64,000 nucleotides of DNA from Periplaneta americana (Eukaryota; Arthropoda; Insecta; Blattodea; Blattidae). Shown here one piece after another: positions 1-11,298 of the stretch. The stretch is taken from positions 3,337,501-3,401,500 of the forward strand of contig NW_027185502.1 of the NCBI RefSeq assembly GCF_040183065.1, written 5' to 3'. Made by a program: the position numbers and the translations under genes. The stretch's first letter is position 1; every line of letters starts with the position of its first letter. The notes beneath the pieces are model-generated. The model made no database searches and was not told where the DNA came from. It saw only the letters and a program-made list of their open reading frames with translations.

Positions 1-2
1 TA

Positions 3-466
3 GTTAAATTCCCAAGTGTAATGGCAAAAGAAAAAATTTTGAACAAACGAAAGGACTTAATAAACTCAAATATTAGACTGGAACATGATTTTGAATATGA
101 AGTAAGATGCAGGAGAAGAATATTGATTTCTTTTATGAAGGCTGCAAGGAAAAATGGTCATTTCGCTAGATTATACAGAGTCAAATTTACATAAATGGGG
201 AGATGTCTGATGTGGAATTCTGTTTGGAAAATTTGAACCATACAAAGATAGGGACAATGAAAGAGGAGATAAGGAACATTATAATGAAACATACGAAGGG
301 AGAACTACTTGAAAAATTAGAAGGTGGAGAGGTCATCACACAGGAAATAATAGCAAGCGATGGAATGAATCAGTCAGCGAGTCAAATGAGCCAGGAAGAG
401 AGGCCAGCGACCAGAGTTTGCACAGCGCAGCAACAGCAGCAGACGAGGATGTCAACAAGCGATTAA
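3..466 (+). pseudogene. LINE ORF1-like fragment, frameshifted
   Basis: An open frame runs from the window edge to a stop at 192-194. The text continues in the +2 frame (INGEMSDVEF at about 191-220) up to 466, so one small indel separates the parts. The first part is basic and contains RRRILISFMKAARKNGHFAR, which resembles the C-terminal nucleic-acid-binding part of ORF1-type proteins in insect non-LTR retrotransposons. After about residue 45 of the second part it becomes polar and low in complexity (QSASQMSQEE, AAQQQQQ). ORF1 proteins bind element RNA and deliver it for target-primed reverse transcription. No endonuclease or RT follows downstream, so this is a severed fragment. The assignment rests on composition and resemblance. 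Confidence 0.45.
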
Positions 467-899
467 AGAAGAAACAAGAGGCTTGCACTAAAATTATGAT
501 GACGCCATCAGGTAGACAGGGGAGAACAGAAGGACGGCATACAGGAGCTGAGAACAGCAAAAAGAGTGCAGTGAATCCAGCTGGAAGAACGAATATGGGT
601 CAGCAATTACAAAAGGGATCGACAGATGAAGAAGATACCTACTAAGATAAGAAGTCAAACTTCTGCAAGAACTGGAAGGGATGAAGTAATATTAGCAACA
701 CCGAACAGAGTTATGTCAGTGGGAAGAAAATAAGGGACAGAAAAGTTATAACTTAAGAGGTTGGTGCATGAGTAACAAAACATAGGAAAGTGATGAAGTG
801 AAAATGGTGATGGTGACAGAAAAGACGGTAAGGCAAGGGGATGATAGTGAAAAAGGATAAGATACAAGTAATAACCAGAGAGTGATAATAAATATTTAT
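467..899. other. No recognised gene
   Basis: This is purine-rich sequence continuing from the ORF1-like fragment. It may be 3' untranslated LINE sequence. No conserved motif was seen. Confidence 0.4.
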
Positions 900-914
900 T
901 TAGTATTTTTTTAG

Positions 915-921
915 TATTTAG

Positions 922-953
<32 letters not shown>

Positions 954-1020
954 CTGGTAGAGATAAGGCTGTCAGTAGTGACACAAATATAATAAAAAAA
1001 GTAGGAATGGAAATGTAATG
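915..1020 (+). repeat. Dispersed repeat with (TTTA)n start, copy 1
   Basis: A (TTTA)n run at about 923-952 leads into AACCTGGTAGAGATAAGG. The same layout recurs at 29905-30070 (TTTATTTAATCTGGCAGAGC), so both are copies of one dispersed family. No coding content is seen. Confidence 0.6.
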
Positions 1021-1680
1021 AAGCTTCTTCGTCTGAAAATATACAGAGTAGGTTAATGGGAATAAGTGGTCAGTGAATAAATAAGTTAACAACTATGAAA
1101 GAGTTCAACTAATGTAAACAATGTTGGGAACAAGTAATAAGACGTTGAGAGAAGTGACTGTATTGTTAAATGAGATTAGTTAGAATAAGATAACACTGCG
1201 TAACAAATTTTAACTATGGAATTCACAACACATTTCTAGCTTCCATCGTTCATAGCATTCTAATACTATCTTGTATACCTACATCTCAAATGGCTCAACT
1301 AACCTTATGATATCAGTTTTAAAGTCCATACTGATAATTCAAGACAAGATGGCCTAGAAAAAATATTTTAATAGTACAAGTAATTTCCACTCTGCGTGTA
1401 TGATTTCTTAGTTTATTTCTATGTAATATTGTAACTTTATGAATACCACATCATTAGGCCACAAGCTTGTTCTATAGCCTACTGTAAGAAATACCTCGCA
1501 TCTGGAATTCGTTATCTAATGACGTCAGAGACTGCCGGACTTTATCACAATTCAAAATTAAATTGGAAAATAATCCTGCGTATGATGCAGCCATCACCAA
1601 GTAACCTAACTTGAGCTTAGTACTGGCGCATAACTTAAAAAAGGCTGCTTTTATACCCCAACCCACTCTAATAATTCATT
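1021..1680. other. AT-rich, no recognised feature
   Basis: Only short random open frames occur here. I see no repeat match within the window and no motif. Confidence 0.4.
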
Positions 1681-1905
1681 AATTCATTTAGTGTCCTGCC
1701 GAAGGGCAGGTATTTTACTGCAAACTCAGCTTTCTCCAATCTTTCTTATTTTCTGCCTAGGACTCGAGTTACGGAATGCGCGCTGGTTCGAGTCCTCATG
1801 GGGGAAGAACTTCTCATGAAATTACTGCCAGCGTATGATGTCCAGCATCGTGATGCACTTGGGGAGCTACGATAGGCAGCAAAATCCCCTTACTAAACGT
1901 AATGC
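1681..1905 (+). repeat. Truncated tRNA-headed SINE type B plus short hairpin repeat
   Basis: CCTGCCGAAGGGCAGG (1695-1710) is a perfect short hairpin in a stretch that looks like an insect repeat end. From about 1757 the sequence matches the SINE at 53049-53421: a B-box (GGTTCGAGTCC), then ATCGTGATGCACTTGG and GAGCTACGATAGG. The copy lacks the A-box start and stops before the distal third of the full unit, so it is truncated at both ends. Confidence 0.65.
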
Positions 1906-1913
1906 TGCAATAT

Positions 1914-1999
1914 GAGAACGTTATAATCATGGGGGACTTCAATTTAAATTTAGTTGACTCACATTCTAGTACGACTAAGAGACTTCAACAGAGTTGCCA
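1914..1999 (+). pseudogene. LINE endonuclease scrap
   Basis: In one frame this reads ENVIIMGDFNLNLVDSHSS. GDFN is the Mg-binding Asp-x-Asn motif of exonuclease/endonuclease/phosphatase-fold nucleases of non-LTR retrotransposons. About 28 codons survive. It abuts the truncated SINE on the left and noncoding sequence on the right. Confidence 0.5.
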
Positions 2000-2142
2000 G
2001 ATTTCCCGATTTTAATATAAAAATCCTGAGTACCACTTCTATTCGAGGCGGGACGCAAAAAGTCCCTCTAGAAAATTAACATCACTTGTATGATCTTATG
2101 GTTACCTAGTAACTATTACATTTAATTAAATTCCATTTAAAA

Positions 2143-2334
2143 TTTTTGTTTCTTAACATTGGAAAGAACGAATATTTTGGCAAGTGTAAGGTTTGTAGCA
2201 GTGAATTCAGTGGTGAATATGATATTTCTAAACATTTAAAAAGAGACGTTCATCAGAAATGCGTGGCACAGGGAATGGAAAAAAGCTTGTTGAAAATGCT
2301 AAACTCCAGTGATAAATATGTAGGGTCTATATAA
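2143..2334 (+). pseudogene. BED-like C2H2 zinc finger fragment
   Basis: The predicted 62-residue peptide contains CKVCSSEFSGEYDISKHLKR followed by DVH, giving the spacing C-x2-C-x(15)-H-x(5)-H. This is the zinc finger found at the N-terminus of many hAT-type transposases and ZBED proteins, where it binds transposon ends. No transposase core follows, so it is an isolated domain, either a decayed hAT start or an orphan exon. The chosen ATG is simply the first in frame and may not be a real start. Confidence 0.45.
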
Positions 2335-4300
2335 ACTCTGTAAATGTATACTGTATGTTAAATGATGGGTTTTGAGCAGTAGTATGCCAGGGCACAGTAT
2401 AAAATGTCAGTTTAGATGTATGTCTTTAAAAACACAGGTAGAAATATTTCAAATAAATTATTTAAAATTTAAGCCCTTTTAAACTTTGTCCCATTCATAA
2501 CACAAAATTACACCACTGAAAACATTTTCAAGCTCCCTTTCAAAATTCTGTACATTTTTACAAAATTATCCATGGATCTAAGTAATAGAGATTTCAAGCT
2601 TTAAAATGATGTATCACACAATTGTCTTTCACTCATTTTATGTCTGGTCTCTTCTGAACAGAAACACTGTGGCTTCACCCTTAGGAAGGAAAGCTGTAGC
2701 TTATTGCTTCTGCATTTAGCCTATTTCGGTAATTTGTTTTCGTGGATATTCAGAGAATCCAGATATGGAACTGATATTACATTCCTTTTTAGACCTTTAA
2801 TAGTATTAATGATATTAATAATAATGAAATGTAATTATTAATATTTCTTTTGTAATATTACGATTAGCCTATATTATAATATTAATTGGTGAGTTTTCAT
2901 GTTTTTATTGATTCGTATTTTCGTGACTTTGTATATATTTTGCAGTATTCTCCAAATTTAAAATACTATTTAAATACAATTTACGATTCACAGAATTCCA
3001 AACTTTCAGAAGCGCTGCATTGTGCGATTTATTTTGCTTGTATTTACTGATAAGGCAGGTTGGTCAAAAAAAATATCATGTATTAAAACTATAAAATCTC
3101 ATTGTTCTCAGTGATTTTTAAACTGCGCCACGCGTTTGGTAGTGTTTCTAAATGTGCCTGTCCAATAGAGGCTTAATTTATTATCAGCCCCCAATAATAT
3201 AGACATTTATTCCTAGAATCGCCATTGCCGCTACAAAATGTAAATGTTTTTATTCCCTACTTATTATTGCAGTTTTCAAGTAGGAATCGTAATATAACTT
3301 AGGAAGCTTACCTTTATTTGGAAGAGGTTCATCCTGGTTGTCCCATGGGAATCGAACCGAGCTCTTCAATACATGTACTCTCCATAAAACGTTATCTCTG
3401 CGTGCTTTAAATGAAATAGAAAATCATAATGGCAACCCAATATGTCATTTACATTGTTGAAGACAGCATTGTTACACGTTGAGAGATGAATGTGAATTCC
3501 ATAGAGAATGAAAAGATGGATCCAGTGTCAGTGAATAGAAGCTGTACATAAGACAATAAATTGATAGTACTTGGGTCGAGTATTTTCGACCTGATTTTAA
3601 AATATAGTCAACTGGCCTCAAGGAAATTTAAATATTGTTTTCATATTTTATATTTAAAACATATTTTTAAATTTTTTGAAGAAATTGATATAACTTACAT
3701 TTTATGAGCAGTTACAGAGCCACGCACTGCATTCGTGTTACTTGATGTTTATCAGTATAAAAATCACAAATCTTTACTTTTCTTGAGAATATTAATTTCA
3801 AAATTCTTTGGCTTGAAGATTTTCTTCCTCTTTTATTAATTTTGTAACTGAAAGGTGAAACTCATTCTATACTATGTTGGCTGTGTTCTCATTATAGTCA
3901 GGACTGAGTTCTTCTTATACTGTGGTTAGGAGATGAACCTTAATGTTGTGACTGCAGTTAACAAATTATCCATGTAATATGTACAATTCAAAATTTGTTT
4001 TGTAAATGGTGTACTTTGTATTCTAGGCAATCCCTGTTTAGGGAAAGTGTTTCATAATAATAATAATTGAATATAAACATAATTCTTCTCACATGCTCAT
4101 CCGTGTATTATCATTACAAATAATTTATCAGCATATCAATAACAACCTCATAAAATTACTTACAAAACCACTCCCAAAAATAATATACACTTATGAAAAA
4201 TAAATAAATAAATAAATAAAAAATTATTGGATTAACAATATTTTCACCGTTACAATTACACATATATAAACACTAAATATAAACATTTACATAGAGATAA
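2335..4300. other. 2 kb AT-rich intergenic sequence
   Basis: No coding motif is seen. There is an (AATA)n run at about 4197-4222. A B-box-like string in reverse orientation near 3345-3357 is noted among the rejected items. Confidence 0.4.
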
Positions 4301-4306
4301 AAAATG

Positions 4307-4935
4307 TTACAGTAGAAAAAGTTCGTCCAAAGGGCTGGACTCTGGAAGAGTACCCAAAACGCTCATTGCATTTCCGCATTGAATAGCAATACTTAAGCGA
4401 TGACACAAATAAGTAGTGCAACAGCGATCACCAGTAATGGAGATCAAAATTTGGCCGATTTGAGATACCAAAACTTTAGCGTCATGGCTCCAAGGACCGA
4501 AGGTCTCCACAGCAAATGGGACAAAGATATAATTGCCTAAAAGATGAGCATATTTATTGACTTTCTTCTTCACGGCTAATTCAGCAGCAGATGCTGCGCG
4601 TCAGGAGGTATTCGGCAAGTGAGATGGAGCTAGAGTGTCAATGCTAGTGGAGTCCCAAATTAAAGATTTTCCTCTAGACCATGGAATTAAGGTCAGACCA
4701 TCGGGTCGTTTACCATCCGCGCGACTAATACCTGGTGGTTCCAAAAGAGACGGGATGCCACAAGAAGTCAGAGGTCTTTTAATGATATCATTGAGTGATG
4801 TATGTCTGGGAATGCGGCCCTTGCTCCTCGCACAGCTGAGTGCATGATAACCGTAAATATCAGCAATTCCCCCGCAAATACATTGGTGTGGCTGGCAGAG
4901 TTTACAACCAAGGCGTATTTGGTTTTTAAAAAATT
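4307..4935 (-). pseudogene. Non-LTR retrotransposon 3' end with CCHC and nuclease-like motifs
   Basis: Read on the minus strand, three blocks follow one another: a Cys/His-rich block ([11 protein letters not shown] ... YGYHALSC), a nuclease-like block ([12 protein letters not shown] then [13 protein letters not shown]), and a C-terminal block (YIFVPFAVETFGPW ... RLSIAIQCGNAMSVLG) ending in a stop at 4307. I recognise this order as the C-terminus of a widespread animal non-LTR family. The PD...D pattern recalls the restriction-like endonuclease of R2-type elements. At least one frame change near 4575-4600 separates the parts. The RT domain is absent, so this is a 5'-truncated copy. The restriction-like reading is inference. 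Confidence 0.55.
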
Positions 4936-5392
4936 ATATTTCTTTGCATGTGTCTTCATTTTCTCTGGAACAAGTGAAAGAAGACAGTTGAAATTTCACA
5001 GTTTTCTCTATCATACTACATTATGTCAGTCATGTAGTAAGACCGTACTGATTGAAAATAAAGTTTAGAAACCTCTGTAAGGGTCAAAACGTTTTCAAAT
5101 AATAATACAATAGAAATATATTACCTAATTTGACACTGAATAATTGGAATAAATGTCTGTTTCTCTAGTAACTGCTTTAAAACGAATGTTGATAATTAAC
5201 AGAGTCAAGGGGATATGATAGAGGTAGTATCTTTGTTTGGGGTTGACCCAACACTGGTCCTCATCTACCAAGGGCTAAGCGGAGGCAATTGCAAGATCTT
5301 TTTGCCGAGGATGCTATAGTCAAGACTGTCCATGCATGGCGAAGCGCCACATCCTGCAAGAGGTGACCCTGCTTATACTGAACATGGCGGAT

Positions 5393-5563
5393 GTGGAGTA
5401 ACGATCAGCGCGTCTGGCCGCGAAACCAGGCGGCCTGGGTTCGAATCCCGGTCGGGGCAAGTTACCTGGTTGAGTTTTTTTTCCGGGGTTTTCCCTCAAC
5501 CCAATACGAGGAAATGCTGGGTAACTTTCGGTGGTCGACCATAAAATAACCCAATAAAAAAAG
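5393..5563 (+). mobile_element. SINE type A, copy 1
   Basis: The head GTGGAGTAACG(A)TCAGCGCG carries a good B-box (GGTTCGAATCC) and is followed by the family body (TTTTCCGGGGTTTTCCCTCA, AAATGCTGGGTAACTTTCGG). The copy is 3'-shortened with an A-rich end. It is bounded by direct repeats CATGGCGGAT at 5383-5392 and 5564-5573, showing insertion into the LINE leader. Other copies lie at 28505, 53449 and 57779. Confidence 0.85.
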
Positions 5564-5675
5564 CATGGCGGATCTAGACTTGGCTAGTCGATAAAAAAGC
5601 CCCGACATGTAGAACAACAACACATGGTAATCCTGTGAGTTTTTTGGCTGGTTGATAAACCTGTGAGATATTCTT

Positions 5676-6665
5676 ATGCATTGGAAAGATATCTACAAAA
5701 ACCCAGGTAAACATCTGAAGAACCAGCGATCTCCCCAGGGAAGTCCAAAGGCGAAAATCCGGTGCCTAATCGGGAAACCAATGCTGAGGAATGGTAACCC
5801 CTACAGCAGAGTCCCTGGCCCTCCAGGTGGGGGGTTGGTCGTTAGGCCAGCTACCTATCACTGTAAAAAAGAATTTGCTAAAAAGTCTCAACAAACGAAA
5901 GTCAGAAGGAAAAATGGAATCAGACTAAGGCGAAGACAAAGGAACACAAGTAAATTAAATATTGGAACATGGAATGTAACTGCTCTTCTAAAACCGGGAA
6001 AAATGCAAGAACTAGTAGAACAAATAACTCAGACCAAATTAGATATAATAGCATTGCAAGAAATTAGATGGAGTGGAAATGGCATAATAAATAAAAAAGA
6101 TTTTACTCTATATTATAGTGGTTCAGATAAAAGAAAAGGCCAGCCTGGTACTGGCTTTTTAGTTTTAAAAAAGTTACAAAATAACATAATGGATTTTAAA
6201 CATTTCAAGGAAAGAATGTGTAAACTAAGAATCACGAGCAAATATAACAAGATTACCTTAATAAGTGCATATGTACTAACAGAAGACAAGAACATTGAGA
6301 GTAAGGAACAGTTTTATGATGATTTAGAAAAGTTAGTTAAGGGAGTGCCTGGAAGTGACACACTTGTGATCTTGGGAGATTTCAACGCGCAACTAGGAAG
6401 AGAATTAATAATATATAGATACGTCACTGGTCAACATACACTGCATGAAAAAATTAATGAAAATGGTGCACTCCTATGTCAATTTGCGACGGCAAATGAT
6501 TTAATAATAATGAGTACACAATTTTAGCACAAAAGGATACACAAAGGTACTTGGATCTCACAACACTGTAAACCAAATAGACCACGTTATAATTAATAAT
6601 AATAAGAAAGATCTTACAGAGGACGTAAGAAGTTTGAGAGTCCACATATTGATTCTGATCACTTT
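5676..6665 (+). pseudogene. LINE endonuclease domain (EEP fold)
   Basis: The 283-residue frame 5676-6527 has the apurinic-endonuclease-like motifs in order: IGTWNVTAL (catalytic Asn), IIALQEIRWSG (Glu), a Tyr-containing strand, then VILGDFNAQLG (Asp-x-Asn). After the stop at 6527 the text continues in other frames (HKRIHKGTW) and ends with SDHFLVKV near 6650, the usual terminal Asp-His. The enzyme nicks target DNA to prime reverse transcription. The N-terminal 90 residues are basic and uncertain; the ATG at 5676 is a plausible start. Frameshifts make this copy inactive. It is continuous with the RT region downstream. Confidence 0.75.
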
Positions 6666-6680
6666 TTAGTTAAAGTCATC

Positions 6681-8119
6681 ATGAATCAAAAACTGCCAAA
6701 TATATACAAGAAACAGAAAACTGATCAGATGATTAAATGGAATAAAGTTAATTTACAAAATACCAAGAAAATTAAGCAATATAGAACAAAGGTGTTTGAA
6801 AATCTTAAAGGCCTACCAGAAGAACAGGTTGTTAATAACAAATGGGAAGGAATTAAAAAAGGCAATAGATGAAGCGGCAAATGAAACAATTGGTAAGGAA
6901 GAGAAGAAACAAAGAAATGAGTGGTGAGATGAAGATTGTAGGAATATTATAGCTGAAAAAAATGAAGCAAGAATGAGAGCATTGCATAATAAGACAAGAG
7001 CTAGTAATGATATTTATAATCAAAAAAGGAAAGAAGCTAATACAATATGTAGAAACAAGAAAAAAATGGTTAAATGAGAAGATCATCAAAATTTAAGAAA
7101 ATTCCAGCAAGAAAGAAACAAGAAAATGTTTTGAAGAGGTTAAGAATTTCAAATGTCAGCAAAGTGTGAGTCCCATGATATGTAAAAGTGCCAATGGCAA
7201 CATACAAATGCAACCAAGTGAGGTAATGGATAGATGGAAGGAACACTTCCAGACACTCCTTAATATAAATACTAATGAAACAGAAATAACACAAATTTTA
7301 GGAATGGAAATAGATACTGATCAACAAGTATCCTCACCAAGTTTTAATGAGGTATGTCATATAATTAACAATCTGAAAACAAATAAAGCTCCTGGATCAG
7401 ACAACATCCCACCGAATTTGATAAAATACGGGGGAAGAATGCTCAAACAAGAACTGCATAAATTGATGACAAAGATATGGGAAGAAGAGAAGTTACCAAC
7501 ACAATGGAATGAAGGAATCATCTGCCCAATCTTTAAAAAAGGAGATAGATTAATGTGTATTATGTTATTAAATATAACATATAAAATATATGCCATTATA
7601 TTAAACCAAAGAGTTGTTAAAATAATAGAAAACAAACTGGATGACTATCAAATGGGTTTCCGAGCTAACAGATCAGCTGTAGACAATATATTTATAGTTA
7701 GACAAATATTTGAGAAATGCCATGATTTTAATATTGACCTATATAACATCTTTATTGACTTCAGTAATGCTTTTGATGCAATATGTAGAAATAGAATTAT
7801 TGAGTGTCTAAAATTTTATGAAGTACCTAATAAAATGATACGATTAATAGTCCTAACATTAAGAAACACTGAGGCAAAAATAAAGGTGACCAATAAGATA
7901 AGCGAAAAGTTCAGTATTCGAAACAAGGTGATCCGCACTCAGCTGCACTATTTAGTTTGGTTATAGACTTTATATTGAAGAAACTGGAAACATTACAACA
8001 AAATTAAGGCAATGTATAGCTTATGCTGATGACATAATAATAACTGCAAGAACAAACCAGCTTTGATAGAAACATTTAACAATCTAAAAGAACAGGCAAT
8101 GAAATATGGATTGAAAATT
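6681..8119 (+). pseudogene. LINE linker and reverse transcriptase, 5' part
   Basis: A Lys-rich linker (6681-7140, with stops) leads to an RT frame at 7166-7966. Visible RT blocks are NLKTNKAPGSDNIPP, GIICPIFKKGD, DYQMGFRANRSAVDNI and the A-block FIDFSNAFDAI with catalytic Asp. Near 7940 the frame slips. The GDPHSA region and the catalytic YADD (8022-8033) follow in other frames. At 8119 the gene is cut by a DNA transposon and resumes at 10344. RT copies element RNA onto nicked DNA. The frameshifts and the insertion mean it is dead. Confidence 0.8.
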
Positions 8120-10343
8120 CACTGTGTAACAATGATTTTGTTTAAGTTAATTTTTTTGCTGTTTCTAATTCAGTATGTTGCAAAACACAAGAAAACATCA
8201 ATTTCCCATGTGTGAAATTGTTTTTAGAGATATGGCATCGATTTTCTTAATTTCAAGAAAATATCTTCCTTTTGTACTATATAAGTGAGTTTACAATAAT
8301 AGTTTTTTCTATATTAAGGCAGAAAACATATACAGGGTCTGAGCAAATGTGCAGAAGTTATGTAAGTACATTAAAACATTTACACATCATAAAAATGCAT
8401 ACACAGTGTCTAAAGATGTATTTTTTCCTACTCTCTCTTTTGTAGGTTAAAACACTTACACATCATGGAAAGATATTCATAGTGTCTACAAATGTGTTTT
8501 TTTTTCTTACTTTTTCTCTCGCAGCTTACATCAGATTCTGATCAACCCCAGATGTAGTCGCCACTATACTGTACTTGGTAGTCCATCTCTTTTCTAACAG
8601 TTGTAGGTCTTGATGGAATCTTTCGCCCTGTTCCTCTGAGTATGCATCCATGTGTGACTTGAAAACATCTGACTGGAGGACATGTAACTTGAGTGACTTT
8701 CTTCAACCCATTGCTTTGTAATTCTTCAGAAGACCCTACACCACCTCCCTGTAATTGTCCACTCTACGATCACCCGGGAAACCTTTCACTATATCACGGA
8801 AGCTTTTCCAGGTTCCCCTTTGTACAGGTAGAAGTTTCACAATGAATTCATCATCGTGAAGTAATTTCTTCACCAGGGTGCCCACAAAAATTCCTCCCTT
8901 GATCTTCACCTCTGAGAGTTTGGGGAAGACAGATACTTGAAGATATCTGAATTTGTATGTAGTACTTTTACAAATTGCTTGATGAGGCCAACCTTAATGT
9001 GGAGCGGAGGCATCAGAATCTTGTTTTCCTTCACAGAGAGCTCCCACCTGTTTTTCTCACCAACCACAAACTCCGTCTTCAATGGTCATTCACTGGTCTG
9101 AAAATGCCTGGCTATATCCCTGCTAGCCTACAGGCAGAGAAAACAGGGATATTTTGTGCACCCACCTTGTTGTCCCATCAAAGACGCAATCATTTTTAAG
9201 TCACTAATTACATTCCACTGTTGTTGTGCATAGTTAACCATCTGCAGAAGCTGCTGGACATGGGAGTAATCTTCTTTAAGATGGGCTGAATGAGCAATTG
9301 GAATTGAGGGACACTTGTTGCCGTTGTGGAGGAGGACAGCTTTCAGACTCTTGCACGAACTGTGAATGAAGAGCTGCCAGTCCTTTGGATCATAGGGAAA
9401 CGCTATTTCTTTAACACATTGTGGCAATAACACAGTTTGTCAGCGAGAGTGAAGTATTGCGAGAACGTTTGGTGACACTTCCTCTTGTCCGGATACCTTG
9501 CAGCTCCAGTCCAAAATGTTCCACTGCTTTTAATCTTGATGTTAAAAGTTCTGCACAGGATTTTATTAATCCTAAGTCCGTGATTAAATTGTTTAACTCC
9601 TTTTGAGTGGGAAAGTGAGGTGTAGCCTCTGCATCCTCTGAGAAGTCCTCTTCCTCGCTGACACGATTCACTATTGGAAAAGTCAGACTACTGCCGTCCT
9701 GGAGGAGGAGAAACCAGAAGCTCCTCGTTGTGTGCAATAGGCCTGAGTGATGATGGTGAGGCCTACACATTGTTTTCGTACCTCTTCTGTGATGGGATAA
9801 GTCAACAACACAGGAATAGCAGATATTCCGGTGGTCTGCTGGTTCATACCGAACTTCATTCTTCTGCTCTCCCCTCTGTGCCAGGCCTCAGAATGAATCT
9901 ACAGCTCCTACACACAACATGTGGTGCCCAACTTTGTCTTGGTCACCCATAGGTACGCCGCAATATGACTTGCAGGCTGAGCGGGAGTTGTTGGCATACT
10001 TGATTCTGTTCTTCAGCACTCTGGAGGTCAGGAAGACCCGCACACGTAGCAAACCAGTCTGGATCATGCTTACAATCACTGGGAGACACCATCATTAATC
10101 AACCTTGTCAGTGAAGCAGTAAATTGGATTAACTCTATAAATATAAGATGAATATTACAAAAAATACAGAAGACGTGCTAAGCAAGTATTACGTAAACTA
10201 TTAAATTACATAATTGACCACTAGGAACAGAGAAACGATTACAAGAAGGTAGGAGTACCCAATTTATCTTATTTGTGATCTAATTTATCCAATAAATGAA
10301 TAAAATTTACTTAAACCGAAAGGTTTTTTTTTGTTACACAGTG
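8120..10343 (-). mobile_element. CMC/Chapaev-like DNA transposon inserted in the LINE
   Basis: The termini are CACTGTGTAACAA at 8120 and its reverse complement TTGTTACACAGTG ending at 10343. The LINE reading frame is cut exactly at these points. Left and right flanks are AAAATT and ATAATT, so any target duplication is short or mutated. The CACTG ends and the encoded protein suggest the CMC (CACTA/Mirage/Chapaev) superfamily, which is inference. Confidence 0.75.
8542..10092 (-). pseudogene. Chapaev-like transposase, multiply broken
   Basis: The start ATG is at 10090-10092 (VSPSDCKHDPDWF). Recognisable stretches include PTQKELNNLITDLGL, PKDWQLFIHSSCKSLKAVLL, LLHNGNKCPSIPIAHSAHLK, DLKMIASLMGQQGG, CTKYPCFLC and a degraded C-terminus near 8545-8660. 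I recognise these as a large transposase-like family common in insects, cnidarians and amphibians, with Cys pairs near the N-terminus and a KYPCFLC Cys motif. The parts lie in different frames with many stops, so the gene cannot be functional. The GDQDK motif and surrounding Cys residues near 9900-10080 suggest an N-terminal zinc-binding region. Superfamily assignment is moderate; family recognition is stronger. Confidence 0.7.
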
Positions 10344-11026
10344 ATAATTAATGAGAAGAAAACAAAATTCTTAAAATGTAGAACAAAAAGAGAAACTTTA
10401 CGAGATTTTAAAATAAATGATAAAATGATTCAACAAGTACCAAGTTTCAAATATCTTGGATCAACTGTTAATAACAACAACGCCATTGAGGAAGAAATAA
10501 GAGAAAGAATTGTAATGGGAAACAAAGCATACCATGCCAACCTGCAGTTATTTAGAAGTAAATTGATATCTAAACAGTCCAAATTTAAGCTATACTGTAC
10601 TACAATAAGCCCTGTAGTAACTAATGCCAGCGAGACATGGGTCCTTAAAAACTCCATAAAACACAGACTACTAACTTTTGAAAGAGCAATATTAAGGAAA
10701 ATTTTTGGTCCAACTAAAATGAATGATGGTAAATGGAGAATTAAATATAACAGTGAACTGAATGAGCTGATAAAGAATAGGAACATAATAAATCTTTAAG
10801 ATTAGGATGGTTTGGTCATATAAATAGAATGGAGAATAATAGACTGGTCAAACAAATGTACAAATGGAAACCAATAGTTAACAGAAAGCAGGGTAGACCA
10901 AGAAATAGATGGGAGGATGATGTCCTGAATGATTTGAAATTGATGAAGGTGGAAAACTGCACAAAGATAGTTGGAAGCTGTAATGAATGGAAGAAAGTTG
11001 TTGAGAAGGCCAAAACTTTCACCTGA
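10344..11026 (+). pseudogene. LINE RT thumb and C-terminal region, resumed after the insertion
   Basis: The frame resumes as NEKKTKFLKC and runs through FKYLGSTVNNNN, HRLLTFERAILRKIFGPTK and, after a break near 10800, LGWFGHINRMENNRLVKQ and RPRNRWEDDVLNDL. These blocks correspond closely to those of the second LINE family in this window ([39 protein letters not shown]), so the two families are related. The region ends at TFT just before the (GAA)n tail. Its job beyond RT thumb function is not known. Confidence 0.75.
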
Positions 11027-11031
11027 GAGTT

Positions 11032-11100
11032 GAAGAAGAAGAAGAAGAAGAAGAAGAAGAAGAAGAAGAAGAAGAAGAAGAAGAAGAAGAAGAAGAAGAA
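11032..11100 (+). repeat. (GAA)n microsatellite tail of the LINE
   Basis: A perfect run of 23 GAA units immediately follows the C-terminal LINE frame. RTE-type LINEs end in short tandem repeats, so this is probably the element's 3' terminus. An apparent poly-Phe frame on the opposite strand is an artefact of it. Confidence 0.85.
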
Positions 11101-11102
11101 GC

Positions 11103-11298
11103 TGATAATTAACACTGCATTCTAATTTTCGAAGTTTACATTATTTGGAAAATTCATTAATTTCAACGAAAATAGTGCCCATTCTGGAATCCAAGAGGAT
11201 GTTGATGAAATACAATTATTTTTTCTTTCAGCTATAATACGTTGTTCTTTAGTACACTTATTCATTTTATACAACTTTTAACACTAGGCTTATATCAC
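11103..11298. other. Short spacer between the LINE and the next element
   Basis: AT-rich, with no motif beyond CTTTTAACACTA at about 11272-11285, which recurs at 17450-17465. Confidence 0.4.

Larger units (their letters stand above)
5100..11102 (+). mobile_element. RTE-like LINE, interrupted by a SINE and a DNA transposon
   Basis: One element can be followed from an untranslated leader (about 5200-5675, left edge uncertain) through endonuclease, RT and C-terminal region to a (GAA)n tail at 11032-11100. A SINE sits in the leader and a 2,224-bp DNA transposon (8120-10343) splits the RT region. A short tandem-repeat tail instead of poly(A) and an endonuclease resembling craniofacial development protein 2 both fit the RTE group. 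The clade call is inference. Confidence 0.7.

Noticed and set aside
3340-3380. tRNA-like B-box on the minus strand (GGTTCGATTCC)
   Set aside because: No A-box or cloverleaf could be found; at best a very old SINE scrap.
5332-5544. 70-residue frame across the first SINE
   Set aside because: It is translated SINE sequence; similar frames occur over the other copies.
10816-11115. 99-residue minus-strand frame starting with poly-Phe
   Set aside because: It is the reverse reading of the (GAA)n tail of the LINE, not a protein.
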